Source of the DNA: JANXQE01 sp035651635
GTDB taxonomy: Bacteria > Verrucomicrobiota > Verrucomicrobiia > Limisphaerales > UBA8199
Direction: 5' to 3'
Length of the DNA: 11,222 nt
Assembly (NCBI GenBank): GCA_035651635.1
Contig: DASRFK010000052.1
Span: 1 to 11,222 of the forward strand
Shown: positions 1 to 6,892 of the stretch, in pieces
Numbering within the stretch: position 1 is the stretch's first letter
Layout of the letters: each line of letters starts with the position of its first letter
The notes under the pieces: generated by a model
What the model saw: the letters and a program-made list of their open reading frames with translations, nothing else
What the model was told of the DNA's origin: nothing
The model's database searches: none
Program-made: the position numbers and the translations under genes

Positions 1-129
1 ATTAGCCATTGCAAGGACCGGCGCCAAGCCTCCATGAGCGGCTTTTACGATTTCATGTCCGCTCAGACTGGCAATAAAGCCTTCAAGCTCGTAACTGTCT
101 CCAACCCCTCATGGTTACCTGATTACTGA
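1..129 (+). CDS. Possible C-terminal tail of a gene cut by the window edge
   Basis: The first frame is open from base 1 to a TGA at 127-129 and gives 42 residues ending in ...NPSWLPDY. There is an internal ATG at 34. I recognise no family. The stretch has no low-complexity character and its codons look ordinary, so it may be the end of a protein that starts before the window. A short open frame like this can also occur by chance in DNA of this composition. Nothing in the sequence decides between these. Confidence 0.25.
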   Translation: MSHCKDRRQASMSGFYDFMSAQTGNKAFKLVTVSNPSWLPDY

Positions 130-200
130 TTCAGCCATAAAGGACGCAAGGCACTTCGCAAAATAAGCTGGAAAATCGCACGGCCGTGGTACATTTAGGC

Positions 201-953
201 ATGTTCCCCGCAGGCGAAGACAACGGTGCATTAGTGCCCACCGGAAAAGAATTTAACACGACGCATTGGAGCGTGGTCCTCGCGGCGCGAGGGGAATCGG
301 CGGAAGCACAAGAGGCGCTCGAGAAATTATGCCGGCTTTATTGGTATCCGCTGTATGCGTTCGTCAGGCGGCAGGGGCACAGCCCGCATGATGTGGAGGA
401 CCTTGTCCAAGGGTTCTTCGCGCGTTTACTGGAGCGGAAAGATTTGGAGAACGTTCAACGCGGGCGAGGCCGTTTCCGTTCCTATTTGCTGGTCTCTTTG
501 AAGCATTTCCTGATCAACGAACAATACCGCGCGCGGACTGAAAAGCGCGGGGGAGGTCAGCCTCTCATCCCGCTGGACGAGGTCCAGGCGGAAAAGAAGT
601 TCGCACTGGAACCCGTAGACAAGTCAACGCCCGAAAAGCTCTTCGAGCGGCGCTGGGCGATGGCGCTGCTGGACAAAGTTTTGGAGGAACTGCGCAAAGA
701 GTATGAAGCGACTGACAGGCTGGGCCTGTTCGAAGCGTTGAGGTGGTTTCTTTCGGACGAGCCGGCCGAGGAGTCGCAGGCCCAGATTGGGGCAAAGTTG
801 GGCTTGAGCGCCGGCGCTGTTAAACAGGCCGTGCGGCGGCTGCGTCAACGCTATCGAGAGCTTCTGCGTGAAGAGGTGGCCCATACCGTTGCCACTGCGG
901 CCGACATCGATGATGAAGTCCGGCACCTGGTGGCGGTATTGCGAGGAACATAA
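201..953 (+). CDS. ECF-like sigma-70 family RNA polymerase sigma factor
   Basis: A 250-residue sigma factor that would direct RNA polymerase to a dedicated promoter set. Residues about 40-112 match sigma region 2: LYWYPLYAFVRRQG, then the core-binding helix HDVEDLVQGFFARLL and the -10 recognition part GRGRFRSYLLVSLKHFL. Residues about 190-228 form the region 4 helix-turn-helix (QAQIGAKLGLSAGAVKQAVRRLRQR) that reads the -35 box. The linker (113-189) is longer than in classic ECF factors, and there is an N-terminal TTHWSVVLAA motif, both typical of the divergent ECF-like factors of Verrucomicrobia and Planctomycetes. I chose the ATG at 201; a GTG at 186 would add five residues, but neither start has a clear ribosome site. 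No anti-sigma gene is adjacent. The kinase gene 68 bp downstream is the likely partner and controller. Confidence 0.93.
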   Translation: MFPAGEDNGALVPTGKEFNTTHWSVVLAARGESAEAQEALEKLCRLYWYPLYAFVRRQGHSPHDVEDLVQGFFARLLERKDLENVQRGRGRFRSYLLVSLKHFLINEQYRARTEKRGGGQPLIPLDEVQAEKKFALEPVDKSTPEKLFERRWAMALLDKVLEELRKEYEATDRLGLFEALRWFLSDEPAEESQAQIGAKLGLSAGAVKQAVRRLRQRYRELLREEVAHTVATAADIDDEVRHLVAVLRGT

Positions 954-1021
954 ACGTAACCTCAGACCGGTTTTCTTGCTGTAAGTAATAGACCGTCGAT
1001 TTTGCACAAATTATTTTCGGA

Positions 1022-3595
1022 ATGAATCATTGCTCCAAGTGCGGCGCGGAATTAGAGCCGAGCGCCGAGCCTGTGCTGTGCCCTGCTTGTTTGCTTGAGG
1101 CAGGACTGGAGAGCTCCGCGGAAGCAGATACCCTGGCTGCAGACGACGCCCCGGCGCAGCGCTCTGCAAGCACCGCTGGGCAGTCAACCGCACCCACGCG
1201 AAGGTTTGGAGAATACGAACTACTGGGGGAAATTGCGCGCGGCGGCCAGGGGGTGGTTTACCGGGCGCGGCATCGCAGCTTAAACCGACTCGTCGCTTTA
1301 AAGATGCTGATCCTGGGCCCGTGGGCGACCGAGGCCCACCTCAAGCGCTTTCAGACCGAAGCGGAGGCGGCAGCTAATCTGGATCATCCGCAGATCGTGC
1401 CTATTTACGAGGTCGGCCAGGCTGAGGGACAGCATTATTTTACGATGAAGCTGGTCGAGGGGCCCAGTCTGAAACAGCTTGTCACCGATCAGCCAGTGGC
1501 ACCCCGACGCGCCGCGGAACTATTGGCCGGCGCGGCCCGTGCCATCCATCATGCGCATGAGCGCGGCATTCTGCATCGCGACCTCAAACCCGGCAACATC
1601 CTGCTGGACGAACAAGGCCAGCCCCAGGTCACCGATTTTGGCCTGGCCAAGCTGGTTGAAGATGAGAGCACCATCACCAACACCATGGATGTGCTCGGCA
1701 CGCCCAGCTACCTTTCACCGGAACAGGCCGCGGGCCAAGCCAAAAGCCTGACCAAAGCCTGCGATATCTACGGCCTGGGCGCGGTGTTCTACGAATTGCT
1801 CACCGGCAATCCTCCTTTCGCCGGCGGCACAACCATGGAGACCCTCCGGCAGGTGGTCGAAAAGGAACCCCGGCGACCTTCACTGTGGAATCCAAAACTG
1901 GATCGGGAACTGGAGACGATTTGTTTGAAATGCCTCCAGAAAGATCCGCGCTTGCGTTACGAATCGGCGGCCGCCCTTGCAGAAGATTTAGAGCGCTGGC
2001 TCCGTCACGAACCGATTCTCGCGCGGCCATGCGGCCTCTTTACTCGCGCGCGAAAGCTAGTCCGTCGCCATCCCGCAGCGGCTGTGAGCATTCCCATGGC
2101 CACGGCGCTGGGAGCAGCGCTCGTGCTCATGGTGTGGCAGGAGCTCTCCCGAAACGAAAGCTCCGCCCCCGCACATCGCAAAGCTTTAGCGGTTGTCATC
2201 CGAGCCGCGGACACAAAATCCGCTGGTCTCAGCAAGGAATTCTCCAAGGAGTTGAACCATCTACTCTCCGGATTATCCGGCTTGGCCGTAGTGCCCCGCG
2301 GCGCGGTGTTGAAATCGGAAAGTTCAGCGACGTCTGCCGATAAGGTTGGCAAGGCACTGCGTGTCCGGGCGGTCCTTCTCGGGCAAGTGGAGCAGCTTGA
2401 TGAAAATTTTAGACTTAGCCTGGAGCTTACAGAATCCAGCACCGGTGTGCGCATGTGGAATCGAACCATGACCAACTCATCGAGCGACTGGGCTTCCGTA
2501 CAGACGCAGATTGCCCGCGCGGTCGTCATGAAGCTTGGTACTGATTTGAATGCCGAAGATCGGGTCGCGTTGCAGCGTCCGCTGCTGACAAAGACCGCCG
2601 CCTGGTTCCACTACCTCCGGGGCCGTCAACAATTTGAGAAAGCCTCTGACACGGGGGACATGAACGCGATCCAGGAATTTCAAGCGGCGATCACGGAGGA
2701 CCCGCAATTCGCCGATGCCTACGTAGGGTTGGCTGAAGCAAACTTTGATCTTGGCTATCAATTTCAGGAGCCCGCCATCCATTTCGCACTCGCCCGTGAT
2801 AGCGTCCGCACGGCGCTTAAGCTCGATGAGACCCTGCCCCAGGCCATTGCCCTCGAAGGTGTGCTCAGATTCTTTCTCGATTGGAACTGGCACGGCGCCG
2901 AGCAAGCACTGGAACAGGCGCTGCATCTGGACCCCTCAATCGTGGAGAGGAATGCCTGTTACTTGCATTGTCTGCAGACCGTCGGCCGTCCGGAAGAGGC
3001 GTTCCGGACCGTCGAACGGGCGGTAACTCTCTATCCGGACTCTATCTTTATCGAAGCCGAGCTGAGCTGCGCGGCTTACTACGGGGGGGCTTTTGCCAAG
3101 GCGGAGGCTTACGGGTTGGAGACCCTTAAAAAAGACCCCGAGAATTTCTCGCTCTATTTCAATGTGGGAAGACCCTTAGCGCAAGAAGGCCATTACGAAC
3201 AGGCTTTGACGATGCTGGAAAAGGGTCGCAGCAAAGCCGGCGGTGATTGGGGCGGCTTGTTGGCCGAAATCGCTTATATTCGTGCCAGACAAGGAAGGAC
3301 AAACGAAGCGCACCAAATTATCGACGAGCTGCGAAACCGCGAAACGCAGCTTAAAGAGTTTGTGGACCCTTATCTTTTCGCCTGGATCTACGCAGGGCTA
3401 GGCGACGCAGATCGCGCTTTTGAGTATCTTACCGCCGCCCTTAATAAGAAGTCGGCGTGGCTTCCCAGCATCGTTGTCGAGCCCAAGTTCAACCAACTCC
3501 GAAATGATCCGCGCTACCGGGAGGTCCTGGCTCGTATGAAGCTGCCCTTTACCCAAGACGCGGCCCGGACCAAAGCTCGGGCCGAACTGAACTGA
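1022..3595 (+). CDS. Membrane Ser/Thr protein kinase with zinc ribbon, TolB/FlgO-like domain and TPRs
   Basis: 857 residues in five parts. (1) A zinc ribbon, C4-x2-C7 and C20-x2-C23. (2) A Hanks-type kinase domain, about 64-330: glycine loop ARGGQGVVY (72-80), ATP lysine K94 in VALKML, catalytic HRDLKPGN (185-192), DFG (205-207), SPE in place of APE (232-234). All catalytic residues are present, so it should be active. (3) A basic RARKLVRRH stretch followed by one hydrophobic segment, about 353-372, which puts the kinase inside and the rest outside the cytoplasmic membrane. (4) Residues about 388-506 resemble the TolB/FlgO-like module found in some cyclase and winged-helix regulators (ALAVVIRA..., RVRAVLLGQVEQLDENFRL, GVRMWNRTM, QTQIARAVV). 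(5) TPR-like helical pairs from about 525 to 840. It lies 68 bp behind the sigma gene, same strand, with no terminator visible between them, so co-transcription is likely. Ligand and targets are unknown; the sigma factor is the first candidate target. Confidence 0.95.
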   Translation: MNHCSKCGAELEPSAEPVLCPACLLEAGLESSAEADTLAADDAPAQRSASTAGQSTAPTRRFGEYELLGEIARGGQGVVYRARHRSLNRLVALKMLILGPWATEAHLKRFQTEAEAAANLDHPQIVPIYEVGQAEGQHYFTMKLVEGPSLKQLVTDQPVAPRRAAELLAGAARAIHHAHERGILHRDLKPGNILLDEQGQPQVTDFGLAKLVEDESTITNTMDVLGTPSYLSPEQAAGQAKSLTKACDIYGLGAVFYELLTGNPPFAGGTTMETLRQVVEKEPRRPSLWNPKLDRELETICLKCLQKDPRLRYESAAALAEDLERWLRHEPILARPCGLFTRARKLVRRHPAAAVSIPMATALGAALVLMVWQELSRNESSAPAHRKALAVVIRAADTKSAGLSKEFSKELNHLLSGLSGLAVVPRGAVLKSESSATSADKVGKALRVRAVLLGQVEQLDENFRLSLELTESSTGVRMWNRTMTNSSSDWASVQTQIARAVVMKLGTDLNAEDRVALQRPLLTKTAAWFHYLRGRQQFEKASDTGDMNAIQEFQAAITEDPQFADAYVGLAEANFDLGYQFQEPAIHFALARDSVRTALKLDETLPQAIALEGVLRFFLDWNWHGAEQALEQALHLDPSIVERNACYLHCLQTVGRPEEAFRTVERAVTLYPDSIFIEAELSCAAYYGGAFAKAEAYGLETLKKDPENFSLYFNVGRPLAQEGHYEQALTMLEKGRSKAGGDWGGLLAEIAYIRARQGRTNEAHQIIDELRNRETQLKEFVDPYLFAWIYAGLGDADRAFEYLTAALNKKSAWLPSIVVEPKFNQLRNDPRYREVLARMKLPFTQDAARTKARAELN

Positions 3596-3615
3596 GGCGA
3601 CATCTGTCGCCTTTT
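3596..3615 (+). terminator. Probable intrinsic terminator after the kinase gene
   Basis: Directly behind the kinase stop codon, GGCGAC and GTCGCC form a perfect stem around an ATCT loop (3596-3611), followed at once by TTTT (3612-3615). The stem is short but GC-rich, and the T-run is short. The position fits the end of the sigma-kinase transcript. Confidence 0.5.
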
Positions 3616-3805
3616 CCCGGCTCCTCAATATTTTTCTTCGGACTCCAGCGTAACCTTCGCCTTCCATTCCTGCTGTACTGGATGAAACCGCTTATCACGC
3701 GTGGTATGGCTCGGGAGAGCTGGCGTGGGGAGCCGCAAATCAAGCAAAAGAAACCAACCAAATACTCAGGCGCAAACCTGAAAACGCAGTTACGAAAGGC
3801 AGAAA

Positions 3806-4834
3806 ATGAAGAACCAGTTCACAACCAAAATCAAGACCAGCATGGTATTGTTGGCTGCGGCCCTGATCGCCATGATCACGCCGTCGGCTGGGACCGCCCG
3901 GCCACCGTCCGCGACGCCTACCGCCACCCTGCTGGCGAGCGGCCTGGGAGGTACCCAGGGCAGCACCGTCGGTCCCGATGGTGCGCTCTACGTCACCGAG
4001 AACTTGGAAGGCAGGATCTGGCGCGTTGATCGCGAAACCGGGCAAGTCACGACGTTCGCCCGCGGTCTGCCGGCCGGACTCTTCGGCATTGGTAATGGTG
4101 GGGTGGTCGACGTCGCGTTTATCGGCAAGACCGCTTACGCACTGGTCACTGGCGTCGCCTCGGACTCCGGCGGCACCAGTGTCGTCGGGATCTACCGAGT
4201 TGACGGCCCGGAAAGATTCACTGTCGTCGCTGACATTGGCGACTTCAACTTGCTCAATCCGCCGACCATCCCGTTCCACTTCGACCTCCCGACCGGATTC
4301 CAGTTCGCGATGGAAACATACCGCGGCGGCTTCCTGGTCACCGATGCGAACCTCAATCGCGTGCTGCGGGTCACACTCGACGGCGAGATCTCCGTGTTCA
4401 TCGACTTCGAGAACATCGTCCCGACCGGGCTGGCGGTGAGAGGCAATACAATCTACATGGCCGAGGGGGGCTCCGACCCTCACCTGCCCCAAACCGGCAA
4501 GGTTGTGTCGTTCGGGCCGAAATCGTCCACCGTTACGCAGGTAGCCTCCGGCGCCCCCTGGGTGCTTGATGTGCAATTTGGCCTCGGTCGCAGCCTTTAC
4601 GCCCTCTCGTTCGGCACGTTCGACCCGAATACTGAATCGCTGAATCTTGCGGTGCCGAACACCGGCGCACTCGTCAAGGTCAACGGGGACGGCACCTTTA
4701 CCACAGTCATGGACGGTCTGGACCAGCCGACCTCGCTCGAGTTCATTAGGGGTACAGCCTACGTCGTCACTCTCACCGGGGAGATCTGGAGGATCGACGG
4801 CGTCTCGGGTCCGCCCTTCGGCCCAACACCCTGA
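3806..4834 (+). CDS. Secreted ScyD/ScyE-family beta-propeller protein
   Basis: 342 residues. It begins with a Sec signal peptide: KNQFTTKIK, a hydrophobic core (about 12-25), then SAGTA with likely cleavage after A31. The rest is a run of beta-propeller blades with recurring PDG(A)LYV and (G)xIWRVD motifs: GPDGALYVTENLEGRIWRVD (57-76), SVVGIYRVD (125-133), NLNRVLRVTLDG, GNTIYMAEGG, GALVKVNGDG and GEIWRIDG near the end. This pattern is that of the ScyD/ScyE group, named after scytonemin-cluster proteins of cyanobacteria; outside those clusters the role is unknown, and no scytonemin genes are seen here. The ATG has an AAAGG ribosome site six bases upstream (3795-3799). Third codon positions are nearly all G or C, more so than in neighbouring genes, which may mean acquisition from another lineage. 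Export to periplasm or medium is expected. Confidence 0.85.
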   Translation: MKNQFTTKIKTSMVLLAAALIAMITPSAGTARPPSATPTATLLASGLGGTQGSTVGPDGALYVTENLEGRIWRVDRETGQVTTFARGLPAGLFGIGNGGVVDVAFIGKTAYALVTGVASDSGGTSVVGIYRVDGPERFTVVADIGDFNLLNPPTIPFHFDLPTGFQFAMETYRGGFLVTDANLNRVLRVTLDGEISVFIDFENIVPTGLAVRGNTIYMAEGGSDPHLPQTGKVVSFGPKSSTVTQVASGAPWVLDVQFGLGRSLYALSFGTFDPNTESLNLAVPNTGALVKVNGDGTFTTVMDGLDQPTSLEFIRGTAYVVTLTGEIWRIDGVSGPPFGPTP

Positions 4835-4964
4835 ACGCAGCGAATCGCAGATCACGATTACGGGGAGGCCGGCCGGATGAGGTTGGCCCCCTGTAGTTCC
4901 GCTCGGGCGCAGTTTTCCCAAGTTCACCGCCGCTGCGGAGTTCCCGGGAAGGACTACCAACGCC

Positions 4965-4993
4965 TTGAACGGCTCTTTGACCGCAGTTAAACC
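4965..4993 (+). promoter_or_regulatory. Weak candidate promoter for the toxin-antitoxin pair
   Basis: TTGAAC (4965-4970) and TAAACC (4988-4993) are separated by 17 bases and end directly before the tandem palindromes in front of the antitoxin. The first box fits a -35 element well, the second fits a -10 element only partly. A TTGACC at 4977-4982 is an alternative -35 box without a good -10. The placement against the presumed operator is the main argument. Confidence 0.22.
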
Positions 4994-5013
4994 TTGTGAC
5001 ACATTGTGACACA
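4994..5013 (+). promoter_or_regulatory. Tandem palindromic repeat, likely operator of the toxin-antitoxin pair
   Basis: The ten bases TTGTGACACA occur twice in direct succession (4994-5003 and 5004-5013). Each copy contains TGTG-A-CACA, a near-perfect palindrome, and the two centres are exactly 10 bp apart, so two bound dimers would sit on the same face of the helix. The last A of the second copy is the first base of the antitoxin start codon. Phd/YefM antitoxins and their toxin complexes usually repress their own promoters through short palindromes of this kind. No Shine-Dalgarno site is visible between repeat and start. Confidence 0.5.
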
Positions 5014-5276
5014 TGAAAACGATCTCGATCCGGCAATTACATGAGAAAACCGGCCAATGGGTGCGGTTGGCGCACCGTCACGGTGAGATCGTGGTGACTG
5101 ATCGGGGCGAGGCGGTCGCGCGGATTACTCCGGAAACGACCGGGCCGGCACGGCCCTATTTCACGCGTCGAGTGCTCCTACCTGCCTTCCGCAAGCTGAC
5201 CTCGACAGGAAAGCTGTCCCGCGGAACGGACAGTACTGTGGGGATTTCCGAAGACCGGAACGAGTCCGACGCGTGA
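5013..5276 (+). CDS. Antitoxin of the Phd/YefM (prevent-host-death) family
   Basis: 87 residues. The N-terminal half has the Phd/YefM fold signature: MKTISIRQLHEKTGQWV, then the strand-turn-helix GEIVVTDRGEAVARITP (24-40). This part normally dimerises and binds operator DNA. The C-terminal half, from about residue 45, is polar and low in hydrophobics (TSTGKLSRGTDSTVG), as expected for the tail that wraps round and blocks the toxin and is disordered and protease-sensitive when free. The start codon overlaps the last base of the tandem palindrome, and no ribosome site is obvious. The stop overlaps the toxin start by four bases (GTGA), so translation of the two is probably coupled. Length is in the usual range. 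Confidence 0.88.
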   Translation: MKTISIRQLHEKTGQWVRLAHRHGEIVVTDRGEAVARITPETTGPARPYFTRRVLLPAFRKLTSTGKLSRGTDSTVGISEDRNESDA

Positions 5277-5701
5277 TCTACTTTGATACCAGCTACGTGG
5301 CGAGGCTGTATTTAGAGGACCCTGGCTGGGAAAAGGTCCGCGCGCTGGCTGAGACTGATCAATTGGTCTGCTGCATCCATGGGCGAGCAGAGACCGTAGC
5401 GGGGTTCCATCGCAAATTTCGAGAGGGAGCCATTAACCGCAACGACTTGGCCACCTTGCTTCGCCAGTTCGACAGGGAATGCGAACTCGGCGCGTTTCGA
5501 TGGCTGACTCTTTCCGAGGCCGTCATTTCCCGGCTCAGGCGCGTGTATGCCGCGCTTCCGGCCATCGTTTCATTGCGCGCCGCCGATGCCCTCCACCTGG
5601 CCTGTGCGTCCGAAAACGGGCTCAAACAAGTCCATTCTAATGACGTTCGGTTGCTCGCTTCGGCAAGCCATTTCGGCTTGGCCGGCGTGAATGTGATCTA
5701 A
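5273..5701 (+). CDS. vapC: VapC-like PIN-domain toxin (ribonuclease)
   Basis: 142 residues, starting with GTG inside the antitoxin stop. PIN-domain ribonucleases use a cluster of acidic residues to hold metal ions, and all are visible: D5 in MIYFDTSYVARLYL, E40 in GRAETVAGF, D105 in LRAADALHLACA and D124 in HSNDVRLLASA. The enzyme would cleave RNA (for relatives often tRNA or rRNA) when not bound by the antitoxin. Length is typical of VapC proteins and the reading frame is intact, so the module can be functional. The partner is a Phd/YefM-type rather than VapB-type antitoxin, a combination that is common. A ten-base palindrome, CGAGATCTCG, lies at 5705-5714 just behind the stop. Confidence 0.92.
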   Translation: MIYFDTSYVARLYLEDPGWEKVRALAETDQLVCCIHGRAETVAGFHRKFREGAINRNDLATLLRQFDRECELGAFRWLTLSEAVISRLRRVYAALPAIVSLRAADALHLACASENGLKQVHSNDVRLLASASHFGLAGVNVI

Positions 5702-6072
5702 AGACGAGATCTCGAAGCGGTCGACCTTACCCGGACGACAGCCGCACCAGAAACGGGGCGCAGGTATGAAAGGCCCATCCTTCCGTCCCTTGCACAAATT
5801 CTGCCCATAGGGTTCGAGCCCCGCCGCTGACGCCACTGTTTTTGGCATTTACATCGAAAAATGATTCTTTTCCACACTCTCCTCCTGGCAGTTGTCCCCT
5901 AACATGATGCGGCCCGTTACAAACGTGGCGGCAAATCGCCGGCCTCCTCAAACCAAATGAAACAAATGACTCAATGAAACTGTACGCCGTCAGCCAAGTC
6001 GACCCCGGCGCTCGTCAGATTATATTCGAACCAGAGCGACCGTAATCGCCAGCAGGCTAACCCCATCGCCAT
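5702..6072. other. Intergenic stretch without a convincing gene
   Basis: About 370 bases between the toxin gene and the end of the thioredoxin gene. It holds the palindrome CGAGATCTCG (5705-5714), a tRNA 3'-end-like piece (5810-5835) and two copies of AATGAAAC (5956-5963, 5973-5980). A 23-codon frame at 5975-6046 and several open minus-strand frames show no family resemblance. The region may be a decayed remnant beside the toxin-antitoxin module. Confidence 0.5.
5810..5835 (+). other. tRNA 3'-end-like fragment (T-loop to CCA)
   Basis: GGG at 5810-5812 is followed by a canonical T-loop TTCGAGC (5813-5819), then CCC pairing with the GGG, then the exact number of bases needed to reach a discriminator G (5832) and CCA (5833-5835). 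The outer two pairs of the T-stem do not form, and no matching acceptor strand (GTCAGCG) or anticodon arm lies upstream, so it is not a whole tRNA. A tRNA 3' end copied during integration of a mobile element would look like this. Chance similarity is possible. Confidence 0.3.
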
Positions 6073-6108
6073 GGAGAATCTTGGCGTTACCGCCAAGATC
6101 ATTTCTCC
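6073..6108 (-). terminator. Hairpin at the end of the thioredoxin gene, possible terminator
   Basis: ATCTTGGCG (6078-6086) and CGCCAAGAT (6091-6099) form a perfect nine-base stem with a TTAC loop; GGAGA (6073-6077) and TCTCC (6104-6108) can lengthen it past a small bulge. On the minus strand the stem begins at the first base of the TGA stop of the thioredoxin gene. There is no T-run behind it, so it may act as a 3'-end stabiliser or as a factor-dependent end rather than a classic intrinsic terminator. Confidence 0.42.
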
Positions 6109-6620
6109 AACTCGCTCTGAACGGCCTTGACCAGGGATGTGACTCCGCCTTCCTCGAACCCAATTGATTGGAACTTGATTCGCCCGTCCCTGCCGATCAC
6201 GACACAACGGGGAATCGATTGGGTGGCGAACTTGCTGAAGATTTCGCGCTTCGGGTCAGCAGCAAACAGAAACGAGTAACCCTTTTGATTTTTGAATTTC
6301 TCCACTTCAGCCACCGAATGCTCCCGGCCTACCGAGATGAGAATAACTCCTTTGTCCTTCAAGGGTTGCCAGAGGTCTTTCTCAAGGTGGGGCATCTCCG
6401 ACATGCACGGGCCGCACCAAGTGGCAAAGAAGTTCAGAACCACTACGCGGCCTTGAAAATCCACGTCTTGTCCGTCAATGGTGCGGACTGAAACCACCGG
6501 TGACTTGTCGCCGACCTTCGTGAGGGTGCTGTCGTCGGCTGCCGCTATCCATTGTGACAGCATCAAGAAGACGACGAGGAGTGGGCCAAATGAATAGCTG
6601 TTGGGAAATTTGGTAGTCAT
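6099..6620 (-). CDS. TlpA/ResA-like thiol-disulfide oxidoreductase (exported thioredoxin fold)
   Basis: 173 residues. An N-terminal hydrophobic segment (about 12-27, FGPLLVVFLMLSQWIAAA) is a signal peptide or membrane anchor, with possible cleavage after AAA. The thioredoxin fold follows: VVVLNFFATWCGPCMSEMPHLE with the redox motif W68-C69-G70-P71-C72, a strand VILISVGRE, and a cis-proline region SIPRCVVIGRDGRI (P137). TlpA/ResA relatives reduce or rearrange disulfides outside the membrane, for instance during cytochrome c maturation, or serve redox signalling. The exact role here is unknown because no cytochrome genes are adjacent. A third cysteine, C139, lies two residues after the cis-proline, close to where the active-site pair should sit; this is unusual. 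Length is normal for the family. No clear ribosome site precedes the ATG at 6618-6620. Confidence 0.92.
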   Translation of the reverse strand: MTTKFPNSYSFGPLLVVFLMLSQWIAAADDSTLTKVGDKSPVVSVRTIDGQDVDFQGRVVVLNFFATWCGPCMSEMPHLEKDLWQPLKDKGVILISVGREHSVAEVEKFKNQKGYSFLFAADPKREIFSKFATQSIPRCVVIGRDGRIKFQSIGFEEGGVTSLVKAVQSELEK

Positions 6621-6892
6621 AAGCTAATTAATTCAAATGTCGGTTCCACTTTCCAGGCCGAACATGGTTCCTCGGCAGTCCCCGGTCAATTCCCTTCCGT
6701 CGAAACTGGTAAACCTTCTGCTGCCGCCCTCATGTCCGCTGCCGCGTTGTCCGTCGACGATGAGGGAAATCCCAGGGCCATCGGTGGCTCGGACGAACTA
6801 CTTCAATTCAGTGACCGATGCTGAAGATGGGATCGGAGGCAACTTGTCGGAATGGGCCACAGAGGCTAGTATTTGAGGGTAACACGAGGCGC

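Noticed and set aside
186..200. GTG at 186 as start of the sigma factor
   Set aside because: It adds only five residues and has no ribosome site; the ATG at 201 gives a more usual N-terminus. The choice is not certain.
624..1007. Minus-strand frame opposite the sigma factor
   Set aside because: It lies over a clear sigma-70 domain and shows no family resemblance.
1002..1012. TTGCACAAATT found here and again at 5790-5800
   Set aside because: Shared 11-mers are expected by chance several times in a window of this size; the surroundings differ.
3740..5014. Long minus-strand open frame of 424 codons
   Set aside because: It runs opposite the ScyD/ScyE gene, has no recognisable motif, and follows from the strong G/C bias at third positions of that gene.
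5727..5951. Minus-strand frame containing SGGARTL
   Set aside because: GGART is the typical spurious translation of an antisense tRNA T-loop; it supports a tRNA-end fragment there, not a protein.
6779..6820. Inverted repeat CATCGGT / ACCGATG, 28 bases apart, before the lipoprotein gene
   Set aside because: Too short for the wide spacing; could be an operator but nothing else supports it.
6637..6876. Plus-strand frame of 79 codons between thioredoxin and lipoprotein genes
   Set aside because: Proline/serine-rich product without motif or ribosome site; it sits in a region expected to hold divergent promoters.
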